This document shows, piece by piece, positions 41,731-57,740 of a stretch of DNA of 64,000 nt. Each line of letters begins with the position of its first letter. Position 1 is the stretch's first letter. The notes under the pieces were generated by a model that saw only the letters and a list, made by a program, of their open reading frames with translations, did no database searches and was not told where the DNA came from. A program made the position numbers and the translations under genes. The DNA is from Leptospira sanjuanensis (GTDB lineage: Bacteria > Spirochaetota > Leptospiria > Leptospirales > Leptospiraceae): NCBI RefSeq assembly GCF_022267375.1, contig NZ_JAIZBH010000001.1, positions 1,902,001 through 1,966,000 of the forward strand. The letters run 5' to 3'.

Positions 41731-42774
41731 CTAAAACCCTTTCAACCAACGATTGGCAAACACCATTGGATGGACGGTTAAGATCGCTCGTTGGAAAAAA
41801 CGGGCCTGTAAAATGTCGCTCTTCAAATGAAACTTTTTTCCGCCGACTTGCAAGAACTCGGAATCATAGGATTCTTGGGTTTCGCTTTCGATTTTAAAAC
41901 GGATTTCTTGATTCAAGATTTTGAAAATTTGTTCTTTGGCTGAACTTCTCCACTGAAATTCCTGAGGAAACAGATTGCGTTCCTTCAACCAAAGAGGAAG
42001 ATTCTTCCTTTCTAATTTAGAAGGAAAGAATGTTCCTAAGTAATACGATTCCGGATTTGCCAAATCCACACTCTTGTCAGACGATTCCCGCAAATAACCG
42101 AGTGCGTAGAGATCGCAAAACGCAAGTTCGGGAGAATAGGATTCGTCATAGAATTCCTGTTTGGAAAACGAGGAAACGCGTGCGGCTACAAAGCGCAGTT
42201 TGATCCTCTTCGAAGTTCCGAACGGAATCCAAGAAACCGGCAAAGAAGATTTCCATTCTTCCCAAGGATAGAATTCTTCCCAGAGAACGAGCGAATGCAA
42301 AAATAAATGATACGGTTTCGGCGAAGCCGCGCTCATGAGATCGGGAGAATTCTGAACCTCGGAAAATTCGGATTCCGCTTTGGCAAAAAATTTCTTCCAG
42401 GGTTTTTCGTGAAGGGAAAGCAGGGATTTGTGCAAGAGCTTCCAAATTCTATACTTGGTTTGTTCCGGAAAACTCGAATGAAGTTTTTGTTTCATCCGAA
42501 CCTTTTGTTTTCCACCGGCAAACGCGCTCGTCTCCACTTCCATCAGGTCCGCAAACCGGGGAGGAACTCCGTTTTCCAAAGGAAGATTGGTTTCGTAGAG
42601 AAGATGTTGGACCTGTCTTGGATCCACGATCTGTTCTTTGGTGAATTCTTCGTGAAGAATCGGCTGTAGTCGTCTTTCGATTCGGATTCGTTTGCTTTGA
42701 AAGAACGGAAGAATGTTTACCTTCCAAATTCGATCCAAGCGAAGCTGAAGGTTTGTAAAAAAGGTTCTAAACAT
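41731..42774 (-). CDS. Protein of unknown function (347 residues)
   Basis: A 347-residue, Lys/Phe/Leu-rich protein with no signal peptide and no membrane segment. It starts MFRTFFTNLQLRLDRIWKV and ends with AILTVHPMVFANRWLKGF. Secondary structure looks mostly helical in the first 160 residues and mixed after that. I find no known motif. It starts at ATG, divergent from rpmB, and is a single gene. The even codon pattern over the full length is the main support that it is real. Confidence 0.65.
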   Translation of the reverse strand: MFRTFFTNLQLRLDRIWKVNILPFFQSKRIRIERRLQPILHEEFTKEQIVDPRQVQHLLYETNLPLENGVPPRFADLMEVETSAFAGGKQKVRMKQKLHSSFPEQTKYRIWKLLHKSLLSLHEKPWKKFFAKAESEFSEVQNSPDLMSAASPKPYHLFLHSLVLWEEFYPWEEWKSSLPVSWIPFGTSKRIKLRFVAARVSSFSKQEFYDESYSPELAFCDLYALGYLRESSDKSVDLANPESYYLGTFFPSKLERKNLPLWLKERNLFPQEFQWRSSAKEQIFKILNQEIRFKIESETQESYDSEFLQVGGKKFHLKSDILQARFFQRAILTVHPMVFANRWLKGF

Positions 42775-42906
42775 CGGCGAAGTTTGAGGGTTATTTTTTT
42801 GCCTCCGGGAAGATTCTCCACTGAAAAAAGAAAAAAGTCTTCCAAAATCCGTCCTAAACGCCAGAAATTCGGCGGAAAGGTTGACAGGGAAAGGCGTCGA
42901 TTGATC

Positions 42907-43848
<942 letters not shown>

Positions 43849-43855
43849 AAATAAT

Positions 43856-44278
43856 ATGGAAGTATTTATCGATCAAAAATTGGAAGGAATGGAACTCGCG
43901 ACGCAACATATCGTGATGTCGAGGGATCTCAATCAGCACGGATTTCTTTTCGGAGGTCAGATGCTCGCGTGGATCGACGAAGGATGCGCGATGTATGTGA
44001 TGGAAAAGATCCGCTATTCCAATATCGTCACCGTGAGCATGGCGGATGTCGTATTTAAAAGTCCGGGACTCCTCGGGGATATCATCCAGATTTTTTCCAA
44101 GATCGACAAAATCGGAAATAGTTCGATCACGATCCGCAACACATCCATCGGAAAAAGTCAGAGCCGAAAGGAACTCAAAGAAATCATCGATTGCAAGATC
44201 ACGTATGTTTGTCTGGACGAAAACGGAAGACCGTTTCCGTATTTCCGCGATCATTTCGAACTTCAGGATCTAAAGTAG
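43856..44278 (+). CDS. Acyl-CoA thioesterase, hotdog fold
   Basis: A 140-residue hotdog-fold protein of the YciA/BACH type. [18 protein letters not shown] (residues 26-43) is the active-site helix region with the conserved Asn and Asp; [18 protein letters not shown] follows in the order expected. Such enzymes hydrolyse short- to long-chain acyl-CoA. The start ATG is 7 bp after nth, with GGAG 12 bp upstream. The GGQ protein gene follows after 7 bp. Confidence 0.85.
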   Translation: MEVFIDQKLEGMELATQHIVMSRDLNQHGFLFGGQMLAWIDEGCAMYVMEKIRYSNIVTVSMADVVFKSPGLLGDIIQIFSKIDKIGNSSITIRNTSIGKSQSRKELKEIIDCKITYVCLDENGRPFPYFRDHFELQDLK

Positions 44279-44285
44279 GTTCGTC

Positions 44286-44750
44286 ATGGCTTCTCGTTTT
44301 CCCGTTTCGGTGGAAAAAGAATCCAAATTGCTGGAACTGATGGAAGTTCTTCAGATCAGGGAAACCGATCTTGAGGAAAGTTTTACGAGGAGCGGAGGCA
44401 AGGGGGGTCAGAACGTAAATAAGGTTTCGACTGCCGTTCACTTGAGACACAAACCGACCGGAATCGAAATCAAATGTTCTCTCTACAGAACACAGGGACT
44501 CAACCGTTATAAAGCAAGAGCCATTCTCTGCGAAAAGATCCAGGAACAGAATCGTAAAACGCAAGGTGTCGTCAGCGACGAACAAAAAAAAACGATTCGA
44601 AACAAACAGAAGGACGCAAAACGAAAGAAGAAAAAGTATTCAAGAAAGAGTCAAAATTCTTCTTCCATTTCCATCGAACCGGAGGAGAATTTCGAGGAAG
44701 AATTGGATGATTCCGAAATTCCTGTTGAAGGATCAAACTCGAATCCATAA
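44286..44750 (+). CDS. Stand-alone peptide release factor-like (GGQ) protein
   Basis: A 154-residue protein with a class I release factor domain 3 only. The peptidyl-tRNA hydrolysis motif is [11 protein letters not shown] with GGQ at 40-42. After residue 95 the chain becomes very basic ([14 protein letters not shown]), then acidic. This matches the ArfB/ICT1 or RF-H-like group, which frees stalled ribosomes or acts on unusual complexes. The codon-reading domain is absent. The ATG lies 7 bp after the thioesterase gene. Confidence 0.85.
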   Translation: MASRFPVSVEKESKLLELMEVLQIRETDLEESFTRSGGKGGQNVNKVSTAVHLRHKPTGIEIKCSLYRTQGLNRYKARAILCEKIQEQNRKTQGVVSDEQKKTIRNKQKDAKRKKKKYSRKSQNSSSISIEPEENFEEELDDSEIPVEGSNSNP

Positions 44751-44795
44751 ACTCCATCGGACTGAAGTCTAAAGAAAGAAGAACGTTATCCTTTT

Positions 44796-46625
44796 ATGCC
44801 TGAAATTCTCAATCATACGCTCATTCTGGAAAAAATCAAAAACCTCGGCGCTTCTCCGGGTTGTTATTTGTGGAAATCCCGAAAAGGCGAGGTTTTATAC
44901 GTAGGCAAAGCGAAAAATCTAGACAAACGCATCCGCAATTATCTCAAAGAAAAACATCCCGATATCAAAACCCGCGCTCTGCAAAGGGAAATCTTCGACT
45001 TGGATTGGATCGCAACCGGGACCGAAAAGGAAGCGCTGATCTTAGAAGCGACTCTCATCAAAAAACACAATCCTCGTTTTAACGTCCGTCTCAAAGACGA
45101 CAAAAAGTATCCGTATATCTGCGTTTCCCTCTCCGAACCGTATCCGATGGTTTATATCACGAGAAAGCTCAAGGACAACGGGGATCGTTATTTCGGTCCT
45201 TATTCGGATGTACGATCCACTCGGGAAACGTTAGACATCATCTTGAGAATTTTTCCGGTCCGTAAAACGAGACAGATTCTTCCTTTACCCAAACCCAGAA
45301 GACCGTGTTTGAACTTCGATATGGGCCGTTGTCTCGGGCCTTGTCAAGGAACGATTCCGGTAGAAGATTATAAAGTCGTAATTGACCAAGTGATTCAATT
45401 CTTGGAGGGAAAAAAGGAATCCCTCGCGGGAGATCTGAGCGTCAAGATGTCCGCGGCTTCCGATCGGATGGATTTCGAAAAGGCCGCTCGTTATCGCGAC
45501 ATGCTACAAAGGATCAATAACTTCCGGGAAAAACAAACCGTCGTCAGCACGGAAGGCGGAGACGAGGACGTGATCGGTTTTGCGAGAAAACAGGACGAGG
45601 GCCAGGTGATTCTTTTGGAAGTGCGGGGAGGAAGACTTGAAACCAAAAAGTCGTTTCCGATCCAGGGTGTGCAGGATGCGGAAGATTCCGAAATCATCGG
45701 TGCGTTCTTCCGCGATTATTATTTGAACGCGGCTTTGGTTCCGCCTTCGATTTTTATTCCTACGGATATCAAAGAAGAAGTTTCGGCTGTCATCGATGTT
45801 CTTCAGGAAAAAACCGGATTTAGACCCAAGCTCAAATCTCCCCGCAGCGGAGACAAACGATCTCTCTTAAAGATCGCCGAGAAAAACGCGGAACTCAGTC
45901 TCACGGAAAGAATGCTCGCGACTCATTACAGGGACCAAAGCGCGGCCTTAAAGGAAATCCAAGAGATGTTTTCCCTCGAACGTCCGCCTCATATCATCGA
46001 ATGTTATGACATCAGTCACTTCCAAGGTTCTCAGCCGGTTGCGAGCGGAGTTATGTTTGTGGAAGGAAAACCCTTCAAACAAGGATACAGAAAGTATAAT
46101 ATGCGCGGCTACGAAGGGATCAACGATCCCGGGATGATCCACGAGGTGATTTCCAGGCGCTTACAAAGAATCATCAACGAAGAAGGAGTGTTTCCGGATT
46201 TGATGGTGATCGACGGAGGTCCCACCCAGTTGACCAAGGCCTGTGAAGCAGCTGTCGAAGCCGGTGCGGAAGGAATCCCGATGGTCGGTCTCGCCAAAAA
46301 GCGGGAGGAAATCTATTTCCCGGGCGACAACGAACCCTTTATCTTCGATATGAATTCTCCCGGTATGAAACTCTTGCGCCATCTTCGGGACGAAGCGCAC
46401 CGTTTCGGAGTCACACATCACCGATCCCGGAGAAACAAGGAAACGATGCGAGCGCTCATTCAAGACGTTCCGGATATCGGATTCAAACGAAGCAAGCTGC
46501 TTCTTCAGCATTTTTCGGGTGAGAAAAAAATCGAGGACGCGACCAAAGAAGAACTTCTCGCGGTGCCCGGAATCGGCGAAAATCTCGCCGAAAAAATTCT
46601 AAAACAACTCCAAAAAAAAGAATAA
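44796..46625 (+). CDS. uvrC: Excinuclease ABC subunit C
   Basis: A 609-residue UvrC. The GIY-YIG nuclease (about 16-95) reads [20 protein letters not shown], the UVR motif [15 protein letters not shown] is near 225, the RNase H-like C-terminal nuclease has [12 protein letters not shown] and VIDGGPTQL, and a helix-hairpin-helix pair ends the protein. It cuts both sides of DNA lesions marked by UvrAB. Length is normal. uvrA and uvrB are not in the window. It follows the GGQ gene by 45 bp. Confidence 0.95.
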   Translation: MPEILNHTLILEKIKNLGASPGCYLWKSRKGEVLYVGKAKNLDKRIRNYLKEKHPDIKTRALQREIFDLDWIATGTEKEALILEATLIKKHNPRFNVRLKDDKKYPYICVSLSEPYPMVYITRKLKDNGDRYFGPYSDVRSTRETLDIILRIFPVRKTRQILPLPKPRRPCLNFDMGRCLGPCQGTIPVEDYKVVIDQVIQFLEGKKESLAGDLSVKMSAASDRMDFEKAARYRDMLQRINNFREKQTVVSTEGGDEDVIGFARKQDEGQVILLEVRGGRLETKKSFPIQGVQDAEDSEIIGAFFRDYYLNAALVPPSIFIPTDIKEEVSAVIDVLQEKTGFRPKLKSPRSGDKRSLLKIAEKNAELSLTERMLATHYRDQSAALKEIQEMFSLERPPHIIECYDISHFQGSQPVASGVMFVEGKPFKQGYRKYNMRGYEGINDPGMIHEVISRRLQRIINEEGVFPDLMVIDGGPTQLTKACEAAVEAGAEGIPMVGLAKKREEIYFPGDNEPFIFDMNSPGMKLLRHLRDEAHRFGVTHHRSRRNKETMRALIQDVPDIGFKRSKLLLQHFSGEKKIEDATKEELLAVPGIGENLAEKILKQLQKKE

Positions 46626-46685
46626 AAATCCCGCCGACCCAGCACGGAAGAAACGTTCCCGGAAACCGTACCGAGCGGAGGGAAC

Positions 46686-49600
46686 ATGAAATTCAAATCC
46701 GTATTCGTATCGATTCTTTGTTTTGGCGCCTTCGAGTTTTGTCACGGAAAGGGAAAGGACGCCTGGATCGTCCCGATTCTTCGTCCCGGAGAATGGAAAC
46801 TTTTCTACGAACCCGAAAACACGATTTCCAGCAAGATTCCGCGGGAGATTTCCAAACAATGGAGGCATCCGTCCGTTCGAATCCAAAAGGTTCCGGGGAT
46901 TGTCTGCTTGTTCAGCGGAACCGTCTCCGTGTACGGAGTCAGCGTCTGTTTTCCCGATCCGCAAGGAAACATAGAATTAGAATTTCAAAATATTCTGAAA
47001 TTCTGGAATACTCATTTCGATTCCAGGACGGAACAGACGGTTTTCGATTTCTCGGAGAAGGGGCAGGCGAAAGTCAGCGTTCGTCTCAACCGGGATCTTC
47101 TGGAGGAAATCACGGAAGACTGGATGATTCTTTCCGGTTTTCAATGGATCGATCGGGAGTTAAAAAAACGTAAATTTCCGAAATCGAACTGGGTGAGCGT
47201 CTTTTCGGAAGATTCGATCGCGAGACCGCATACTCCGAATCTAATTTCTGGTTTCAGCGTTTGGGCCGGTCAGGAAAAAATCAGAATTCTCTTTTCTGCC
47301 GAGAACTTTACGGATTCTGCAAATACGTTGGTGATCGAAATTCCCGGGAACACATCGATTCTTTCCGAATTCCTTTCGGAAATTGCAAGCTCCAACCGGG
47401 AAATGGTTCTTCGATGCAAAGAGAAACTTCCGGTTTTGAGCGAGGTTTTCGGAGGAACCGAATCCTCTCTGGGAAGGTTTTTGGAATTTGCGAATTCGGA
47501 AAACGAACCGATTTGTTTTCGCGATCTCACGATCGAAACGAGTTCTAAGAAAAATCCGATTCTTTCCGGTCCTTCTTTTTTGATTCCGAACGAAACGCTG
47601 TTGTTCACGGAAACCGGAAGTAATCTTCCCGGATTGGAACTTGTTTCCTTTCCTTGGAGCGACCTCAAGAAGAACGGAAATTGGAGTCTACAAAGCGGGA
47701 ATTTATCCGATGTTTTCGAAAATCCCGAACGAACCTTTTTAGAAGGCGGTAGGTATTATTCTTCTAAACGAAACTTCTATTCCCTTTGTGAAAATTTTTT
47801 CCAATCGAATCAATGGGAACGATATTGCATGAGTCCGGGTTTTGAAAATCCGGGATCATTCAACGAACCGGAAGTTGCGGGAAACGAAATTCCGTTTTGC
47901 GATGCGGCTTCGTTTCAAATCGAAGAAGCGAATTGGACCGGGGTTTTTACGGGTGGAACGGTCGATTCCAACCAGAAGTTTCTGGATTTAGAATATTCAG
48001 GTAATCGAATTTGCAATCCGAACGGTCTTTCGGTCGAATCGGACGGAAGAGAAATTCCGATTTGGATCGATTCACGTTCTATAAAACCCGGAGAAATTCT
48101 TACGATAGGAAATCGGGATTTTATGAAAGGGGAAGTTCTTCTTTCCTCTTCGGTTTTGAAAGAGTTTGAATTCGGGTTTGAACTGCTGTTGAAAGACCGA
48201 AAGAATCGAACGAATCGGATTCTTTCCGAAACTTCTTTCCAAACTCCGGTCTTGAAACGAACGGACGGAACGATCGTTTCTCTTTTGTACCGAAACGGTA
48301 TATGGATTCCTCATCCGAAAACGAACTCACAAACTCTGAATTCGCAAATTCAAAATTCTCATTTCATGAATCCCGGAATCAAAACGGATCCGCTCGATAT
48401 GACTCCACCGAATCAGGCGGTTGTTTCGGAAATTTCCTGGATGGGTTCGTATGACGGCACGACTTCCGTAAGTGCGGATCGTTTTATCGAGGTCGATTCG
48501 GATACGAACGTTTCCAAGGTGTTGGAAGTTGAATCCGGAACCAAGAATTATCGCTTCTTAGTAGAGTTGGTTCCGGGTAAGAATGTTTTTTCCATCGGTC
48601 GACTCGTTTGTTTTCCCGATGTTTCCGTTTGGATCGTGCCCGAGTTGAATTTAGCAAACACCGGTCGTGTGCGGCTTCTTTCCTTGGATGCGACTGTTTC
48701 CAGTGATTGGATCGAATGGGACTCGCTGGGAAAAATGGGGATTCATTCTTCTTCGCAGAAATTGAGACGATCCGCATCCCTTTTTCGAACAATTTCCGGG
48801 AAAGAAGTTTGGAAGAATAGCGCTCTTACCGTTCTGAGTTCGAGAAAAGCCGGCTGTTCCGGAACGGAGGCAAGTCCGGGTTTGGAGAATCGAACGTTTC
48901 CTTTTTTCCAAAGAGAAGATTTCGCAACTGATAATTTCTTTTTAAATCCTTGGATCAGTTGGAATCCAGGAGCCGCCGGGCTTATTTCGGGAGAATTCGA
49001 TTGGATAACGATTCAACCGAGCGCGGGAGCTCGTGTTGCAGCTTCGGAGTTTCTGCGGTTTTGGAGAGATCTTCGGGAAAACGGATTGGGCTCCTTAGCG
49101 GTAAATTATGAAACTCTAAATTACTTGGTTTCGGCGGGTGCGGAGAGTCTGATTTTGATTCCCGGTTCTTCAGGCGTTTTGATTTCTACGGTCTATCCGA
49201 ATCCGACCGTTTCCTCCAACGAGTGGTTTTCGATCTGCAATCAGGGAGCTGAATCGGTCGACATCCGTAGTTTGGAAATTCGGGACAGTTCCGCTTCCGA
49301 TCGTCTGGTAGAATATTCGTTTCGATTCGGATCGACTCTTCCCGCCGGTTGGAATGAGTTTAACCCGAACACAACGGGTTGGAGTTTCGGCGATCGGTTT
49401 TTGCATCCGGGAGAATGCGGATACGTTCTTTCTCCGAATTTTAAGAACGAGTCGATCCCGTTTCACTCCGAAACCTTCCGAAAGATTTTTACGATCGATA
49501 AAACGACTACGATCGGAAACGGAATCGGCAAAAACGAAGGATTGGATCTTTTCCAAGACGTTTCCGGAAAATCGGTTCACATTCACAGCTACGGAAATCA

Positions 49601-49718
49601 ATTTTCTCCGCTTCCGTTTTCCATCGATGCGAATGCGAACGATTTGATTCTTTTGAAGACCGGACGGACCGGGGATTCCGCATCCGATTACGAAATCAAA
49701 AAGAAGGAATCCTTATGA
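46686..49718 (+). CDS. Large secreted protein with lamin-tail-like modules
   Basis: A 1010-residue exported protein with a signal peptide ([21 protein letters not shown]). Most of the chain is a series of degenerate lamin-tail (LTD)-like beta modules. The clearest starts are near residues 250 ([18 protein letters not shown]), 407 ([23 protein letters not shown]), 578 ([25 protein letters not shown]) and 831 ([19 protein letters not shown]). No catalytic motif is seen. GGAGGG lies 10 bp before the ATG. Its stop overlaps the next start as ATGA. Bacterial LTDs often occur in surface proteins alongside hydrolases, and a phospholipase D-fold protein is encoded two genes on. Function is unknown. 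Confidence 0.75.
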   Translation: MKFKSVFVSILCFGAFEFCHGKGKDAWIVPILRPGEWKLFYEPENTISSKIPREISKQWRHPSVRIQKVPGIVCLFSGTVSVYGVSVCFPDPQGNIELEFQNILKFWNTHFDSRTEQTVFDFSEKGQAKVSVRLNRDLLEEITEDWMILSGFQWIDRELKKRKFPKSNWVSVFSEDSIARPHTPNLISGFSVWAGQEKIRILFSAENFTDSANTLVIEIPGNTSILSEFLSEIASSNREMVLRCKEKLPVLSEVFGGTESSLGRFLEFANSENEPICFRDLTIETSSKKNPILSGPSFLIPNETLLFTETGSNLPGLELVSFPWSDLKKNGNWSLQSGNLSDVFENPERTFLEGGRYYSSKRNFYSLCENFFQSNQWERYCMSPGFENPGSFNEPEVAGNEIPFCDAASFQIEEANWTGVFTGGTVDSNQKFLDLEYSGNRICNPNGLSVESDGREIPIWIDSRSIKPGEILTIGNRDFMKGEVLLSSSVLKEFEFGFELLLKDRKNRTNRILSETSFQTPVLKRTDGTIVSLLYRNGIWIPHPKTNSQTLNSQIQNSHFMNPGIKTDPLDMTPPNQAVVSEISWMGSYDGTTSVSADRFIEVDSDTNVSKVLEVESGTKNYRFLVELVPGKNVFSIGRLVCFPDVSVWIVPELNLANTGRVRLLSLDATVSSDWIEWDSLGKMGIHSSSQKLRRSASLFRTISGKEVWKNSALTVLSSRKAGCSGTEASPGLENRTFPFFQREDFATDNFFLNPWISWNPGAAGLISGEFDWITIQPSAGARVAASEFLRFWRDLRENGLGSLAVNYETLNYLVSAGAESLILIPGSSGVLISTVYPNPTVSSNEWFSICNQGAESVDIRSLEIRDSSASDRLVEYSFRFGSTLPAGWNEFNPNTTGWSFGDRFLHPGECGYVLSPNFKNESIPFHSETFRKIFTIDKTTTIGNGIGKNEGLDLFQDVSGKSVHIHSYGNQFSPLPFSIDANANDLILLKTGRTGDSASDYEIKKKESL

Positions 49719-51214
49719 TACGTAGTTTCGTATATTCTTTCCTTCTAATGTGTTTTCCTTTATTCGCGGCCGATCAAACTTCCGGATGGACCTCTTTAGG
49801 CTGGATGGGCTGGGGATTGGGGGCGAGTCAAAAAGCGGAAATCGAATTCGGGAACGATGGCAAGGATGGAGAACGGAAAGAATATCAAGAAATCCGAATG
49901 AATTCTTCTTTGTTTCATGCGGGTGTGGATCGTCGGATGGAATCGGAACGGATCGACTGGAAAATTCAGGCGGATTTAACGGTTTCTAGCGAATCAAAAC
50001 TGAACTTCTTCGCGGGGAAGAATCTTTATGTTTCTTTAAAACGTCAGAATGTTTCTCTGTTGCTGGGAAGGGTTCAAGAGGATAGGAAACAATCGTCCGC
50101 GTTCGGCGATTGGTCGGACGGAACGGATGGGGTTACGGTTCGAGCCGATTTTCAAGAGCGAGGCAGACTTCGTTTCGACGGTTTCGATTTTTATTCCGGC
50201 TATCGATTGTTGGAAAAGGACGGATGGAAGGATTCGATTCTCGATACGAAAGGATCGAAGTTCGGCGTCGATCGGAATGCCGAAACAAATACAAATGAAA
50301 ATTCATCCGGCGCTCTACAAGGAAAAAGCACAACAAACGGTTCTTCTTCAAACGCCGGTTCGCATTCCGGTGGATTCAGAAATCGTTATAGAGGCGGGGT
50401 CGGGTATCAAATCGATGTTCCGTTTGGGGAAATCGGTTTGGCGTATCAATATCTCAATCTTCAAAATTGGGGAAGGTTTGCGAACGATTTGGATGCGGAG
50501 AATCGAAACGTTTCTTCCGGCGACCGCGATTATTTAACTCATACCGCGATCGAATGGAAAGGTCAATATGTTTGGTTTCGATGGTTCCTTTCCGGTGTTT
50601 TGGCGCGGGGTCAGGATAAGACCGGCTGGAATCGGATTCGAAATGCGGCTGCGATTCCGATTACGGGAGAAGCTTTCTTTGCGTCCTTGGGAGGAGAATG
50701 GAAGCCTTGGAAGTTCGAAATTTTCGGGTTTCTTCCCGATCGGGACAAACGACAGGAGAACGGAGAAATTTTGGAACTCGGTTTTATCGGAATGGGTTCT
50801 TCGCCTTCCGCCGTGTTTACCACCGTTCAAAGTTTGGATTTTTATCCGTCCGCGTGGATTACGGAACGGGGTTTGGAAAAACAATTCACGATTCAAAGCG
50901 GAAAACGTCAGTCGGCCTGGACGGGAGTTCGATTGGAATATCAGGAATCCTGCATTCGATTTCGATTCTATGCAGCCTCTTATTTTTTCCTGACCGAAGA
51001 CAAAGGAAATTCGGGGGCTCTTACGATCTCTCGGGATTCTTTTCAGAAGAAGTATTTACGCGAGGCTTTGATTCAAACGATGTTTTATTTTCCTTCGGAG
51101 AATTGGCGGTTTGTATTCAGTTTTTTGAATCTATCCTTGGGCGGCTCCTGGAGCGATCCCGATTCCGCAAAAAAAGAAATCTTCTTTCAGGTCAGTTCGG
51201 GAGTCATTCTATGA
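49715..51214 (+). CDS. Exported beta-rich protein, possible outer-membrane barrel
   Basis: A 499-residue protein with a signal peptide ([18 protein letters not shown]). The mature chain has long runs of alternating polar and aromatic residues ([41 protein letters not shown]) as in outer-membrane barrels, a Ser/Asn-rich loop (NTNENSSG...[13 protein letters not shown]) near 195-220, and a hydrophobic C-terminal strand. No porin family is recognised. It overlaps the LTD gene and the phospholipase-like gene by 4 bp each, so the three are made together. A transport or anchoring role for its partners is inference. Confidence 0.7.
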   Translation: MIRSFVYSFLLMCFPLFAADQTSGWTSLGWMGWGLGASQKAEIEFGNDGKDGERKEYQEIRMNSSLFHAGVDRRMESERIDWKIQADLTVSSESKLNFFAGKNLYVSLKRQNVSLLLGRVQEDRKQSSAFGDWSDGTDGVTVRADFQERGRLRFDGFDFYSGYRLLEKDGWKDSILDTKGSKFGVDRNAETNTNENSSGALQGKSTTNGSSSNAGSHSGGFRNRYRGGVGYQIDVPFGEIGLAYQYLNLQNWGRFANDLDAENRNVSSGDRDYLTHTAIEWKGQYVWFRWFLSGVLARGQDKTGWNRIRNAAAIPITGEAFFASLGGEWKPWKFEIFGFLPDRDKRQENGEILELGFIGMGSSPSAVFTTVQSLDFYPSAWITERGLEKQFTIQSGKRQSAWTGVRLEYQESCIRFRFYAASYFFLTEDKGNSGALTISRDSFQKKYLREALIQTMFYFPSENWRFVFSFLNLSLGGSWSDPDSAKKEIFFQVSSGVIL

Positions 51215-53027
51215 GACAGTCGTTTGTTTCGTGGTCCTTGCTTCTGGTTTTTTCTTGCGCCAATGACGCTGATTCAAAATTGTTTTGGATGGATTGGAGC
51301 CTACCTCGCAAGATTCAAAGTTTCTTTTCCTTTCCGGGAAGATATACTCCTTTGTCTCAAAAGAGAAACGTTCGAGACTCGATTTTAAAACGAATCGAAA
51401 CCGCGGAGGTTTCGATCGATCTCTGGATTTACTCGTTCGACGATCCGGAGATTCTGGCCGCGCTCCAAAGAGCCGCAAAAAGAGGAATCACCATTTCCAT
51501 CGTCGCGGATCCGGATAAGGATTATCCGCAGGAGTTGGTTCGATTGGGGTTGTTCCGAAGATGGGAGCGGTCCGGTTTACAACATTCTAAAATACTCATC
51601 GTCGATCGGAAGACTGTCTTTTTGGGTTCCGGAAATTTTACCTGGTATGGATTGGAAAACGATCTGAACGGATATGTGAGCTTTGATCTTTTTGAAACGG
51701 AGCGGGAATCCTTTTACTCCTTTCTGGAAGAAGATCCGGGAATCGACGTTCTTGAAATCCCTCCGTTTCAATTTTATATTTCGCCCGAAAAAGGAAGATT
51801 GATTCAAAATCTGATCTTACGGGACGTCGATTCTTCGAAAGAATCGGTTCGATATCTGATCTTTGATCATTTTGATTCCGTTTTGACGTCCCGTCTCGCG
51901 TATGCAAATCGAAGAGGTGTCTCCGTCCAAGGAGTTTACGATTCTCCCGTGGATGAGGAAGGAAAATTTCTGGCAAACGCGTTCGATCGCACGGATTCGA
52001 AAATTTTCGGAGACGGAAACGAGGAAACGATTTCCGGCGATTCGTTCGGGAAGGGCGGACTTTTGCATCACAAGACGATGTTGATCGACGGTAAAATTCT
52101 CCTTTCGGGTTCCTATAATTTTTCGGTCAGCGCCAGAGATAGCAATCGGGAAATCCTTTTTCGAACGACCGATGCGTCTTTGGTGGAAGCGTATTCTCGG
52201 GAATGGGACCGCGTTGCGGCGAGCGCAATTCGATTTCAACCCACGGTTACATTCGATTTTTTGAATGCGCCGAGTTCATTGGCATCCACGTCCGATGCCG
52301 GATCGGATTCGTTTTCGTTCGGATTTCCAGAGAACGCAATTCCGATCGGATTCGAACAAACCCTTTGTCGATCGAATGCTTTCTCCGAGGAATCTGTCTT
52401 TTTTGAATCGGGCGCGGGATTCTTTAGAATGATTTTAGAATATTCTTATGATCCCGGAGAAACATGCAAAGTTGTTTCGGATTTTTCCGCAGCTTCCAGC
52501 GGATTTACCGGAAAAAGAACGAATCATCCAGTGAAAACGAGAAACTTTCGGAAAAATTCCTCCTTGCGTACTAAAAAAGGAAACACGCTTTTAACGACGG
52601 AAAAGGAGGATTCTCTCTCGCGTTTCGAATCGAAACCGACGTTTTTGTTTGTGCCGAAGTATTTCTCAACTGTAACTGGAAATTTGTTTTTACCCGATGA
52701 ACCGTTGCGAAGCGGGAAGTTCCCGAATCTCCGAGCGGTTTTATTGTATCAAAGAGGAAACGGTCCCGTTGAAATTTCTTGGACGGCGGCGGGAAATATC
52801 CTTTCGGCGATCCCGCATCAAGCCGAAGGAATGTTGTTTTTGGAATACGACAACGCCTTTCTCGGCTTTTGCTTTCATGAATATTCTAAAAAAGGAATGG
52901 AATATTCCGAATTGATTCCGGAAATGCTTTCGTATCGAGAAAGCGTTTTAAAACCGAATCTTCGTTTTTCATTCGAAGCGGATGCGATGGAAAATCGAAG
53001 GAATTGGGGAACGTATTGCTATCGTTA

Positions 53028-53031
<4 letters not shown>
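51211..53031 (+). CDS. Phospholipase D-fold lipoprotein
   Basis: A 606-residue protein with a short signal peptide and lipobox-like VFSC (Cys16). Residues about 60-320 hold two intact HKD motifs: His125-x-Lys127-x4-Asp132, with GSGNF after it, and His286-x-Lys288-x4-Asp293, with GSYNF. Both halves are needed for phosphodiesterase activity, so it is probably active as a nuclease or phospholipase. Residues 330-606 form a domain I do not recognise. ATG 51211 is used; the longer frame runs back inside the preceding gene. It overlaps the barrel-like gene by 4 bp and the convergent ligase gene by 4 bp. Confidence 0.82.
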
Positions 53032-54368
<1,337 letters not shown>

Positions 54369-54468
54369 AGCCAGATTCTGTGAAACCTGGGAATTGTAAA
54401 TTCGATATTTACTTCAGTCCGATCGAAACGGATGATTCCGGGTTCGTCCTTGACTTAGGAGATCTTTG

Positions 54469-55779
<1,311 letters not shown>

Positions 55780-55951
55780 ACGATATTGTGAAAAACGCGC
55801 AATCGAATCTGACATTCTTCGTCGAAAGAAGTCAAGAGAATTGATTCCCTTTTACGGGAAGAAGATCAGTTCCTGTTTCGCGGCCTGAACGAAATCGTAA
55901 AATGAATCCTTTTAACGATCTCGTTGCCGTCGGTCGTAAACAGAGAACGTA
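55780..55951. other. Intergenic region between convergent glycosyltransferase genes
   Basis: About 170 bp. TTCCC-TTTTAC-GGGAA near 55845-55860 is a short 5-bp hairpin with no T-run after it. No coding signal or strong terminator was found. Confidence 0.4.
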
Positions 55952-57009
55952 TCAAAAGAGGGTGTTGATATTGTAAACGACCCGAATGCGTTTGATTACG
56001 TCTTCGGGTTGAATCCATTCCATACAAGCGAAGTCTTTCCGATAACAGGTCGTGTTTCCGTAGATACTGCAAGGTCTGCAAGGTAAATTATCGATTTGTA
56101 ATACTCCGGAATCTTCCTGGCCGAACGGGGCAAAACCGGAATAAGGGTGAGTGGTCCCGTAGATTCCGATCACGGGCCTTTTTAAAAGCGCCGCGATATG
56201 AACGTTCGATGAATCCATTCCGATCATAATATCCATCCTTTCCATGATCCCGAGTTCTCCTCGGATTCCGAGCTTACCGCCCGAAACGATCTTGATGGAT
56301 TCTTCCAGACCTCGGCTCCATTCTTCTAAGATTTTGGATTCTTCTTTGGAACCGAAGAGAAAAATTTTCACTCCCGGAAATTCATCCAGGAGAAGTCGGA
56401 GCAAGGATCTGCTTTTTTCGCGGGGCCATTCTTTGAGTGCGTGCCCCGCAAACGGAGCGAATCCGATCCAAAGACTTTCCTTTTTTTGAATATTCTGGGA
56501 TTGGAAAAATTCCTTCGCGAACATTTTCGACTCGGGGTCCACGTTGATCCAAGGTCCCTTTCTTACGGTTGCGGGATATCCCGCGTTTTCGAAAACTTTG
56601 AGATAACGGTCCACGGTATGCGGCAGTGGATTTAAGACTTTCCGTTTTTGACGGATCTGTCTGAGTTTTTCCTTTCTTCCCTTTACGATTCGAAACACAC
56701 CGATGCCGCGGATCAAAAAGAGAAAGCTGATCAATCGGGAACGAACGGAAGAATGAAGGTCGATGACTTTTTCATACGGACCGAGTTTGTTGATTTCCTT
56801 AAAAAGACGATAAAGTCCGAGAAGTCCGCGGTACCGTTTGAGGTTGAACCCCACGACGTTAACGTTCGGAATATTGTAAAAGAACGGAGCGTAATTTCCT
56901 CTGGTAACGATCGTTAGCTGGATATTCGTATATTTTGCGGCGATCGCAATGATCGCCGGCGCCATGAGTGCGACGTCTCCCATGGCCGAAAACCGCATGA
57001 CTAACAGAT

Positions 57010-57013
<4 letters not shown>
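55952..57013 (-). CDS. Glycosyltransferase family 9 (heptosyltransferase-like)
   Basis: A 353-residue GT9 protein. MRFSAMGDVALMAPAI at the N-terminus, GFAPFAGHALKEWPREK in the middle and MDSSNVHIAALLKRPVIGIYG near the C-terminus match ADP-heptose:LPS heptosyltransferases. It probably adds heptose to lipopolysaccharide core in the cytoplasm. A cysteine cluster near the end (CRPCSIYGNTTCYRKDFAC) is common in related proteins. It overlaps the upstream DUF4254 gene by 4 bp. Confidence 0.9.
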
Positions 57014-57612
<599 letters not shown>

Positions 57613-57740
57613 TGTGTATAACTTTGTGCGGTAAGCCAGAAAATCAAGAGAAAAGCATTCTAAGAAACGCGATTCAAGGAAGAGCGATTTGATAAATCCT
57701 TTACTTTCTCGTCCTATTAAAATAGAGTCACCTGCGTTTT

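Noticed and set aside
50698..51210. N-terminal extension of the PLD lipoprotein
   Set aside because: It would overlap most of the 3' half of the preceding gene; the signal peptide and ATGA overlap place the start at 51211.
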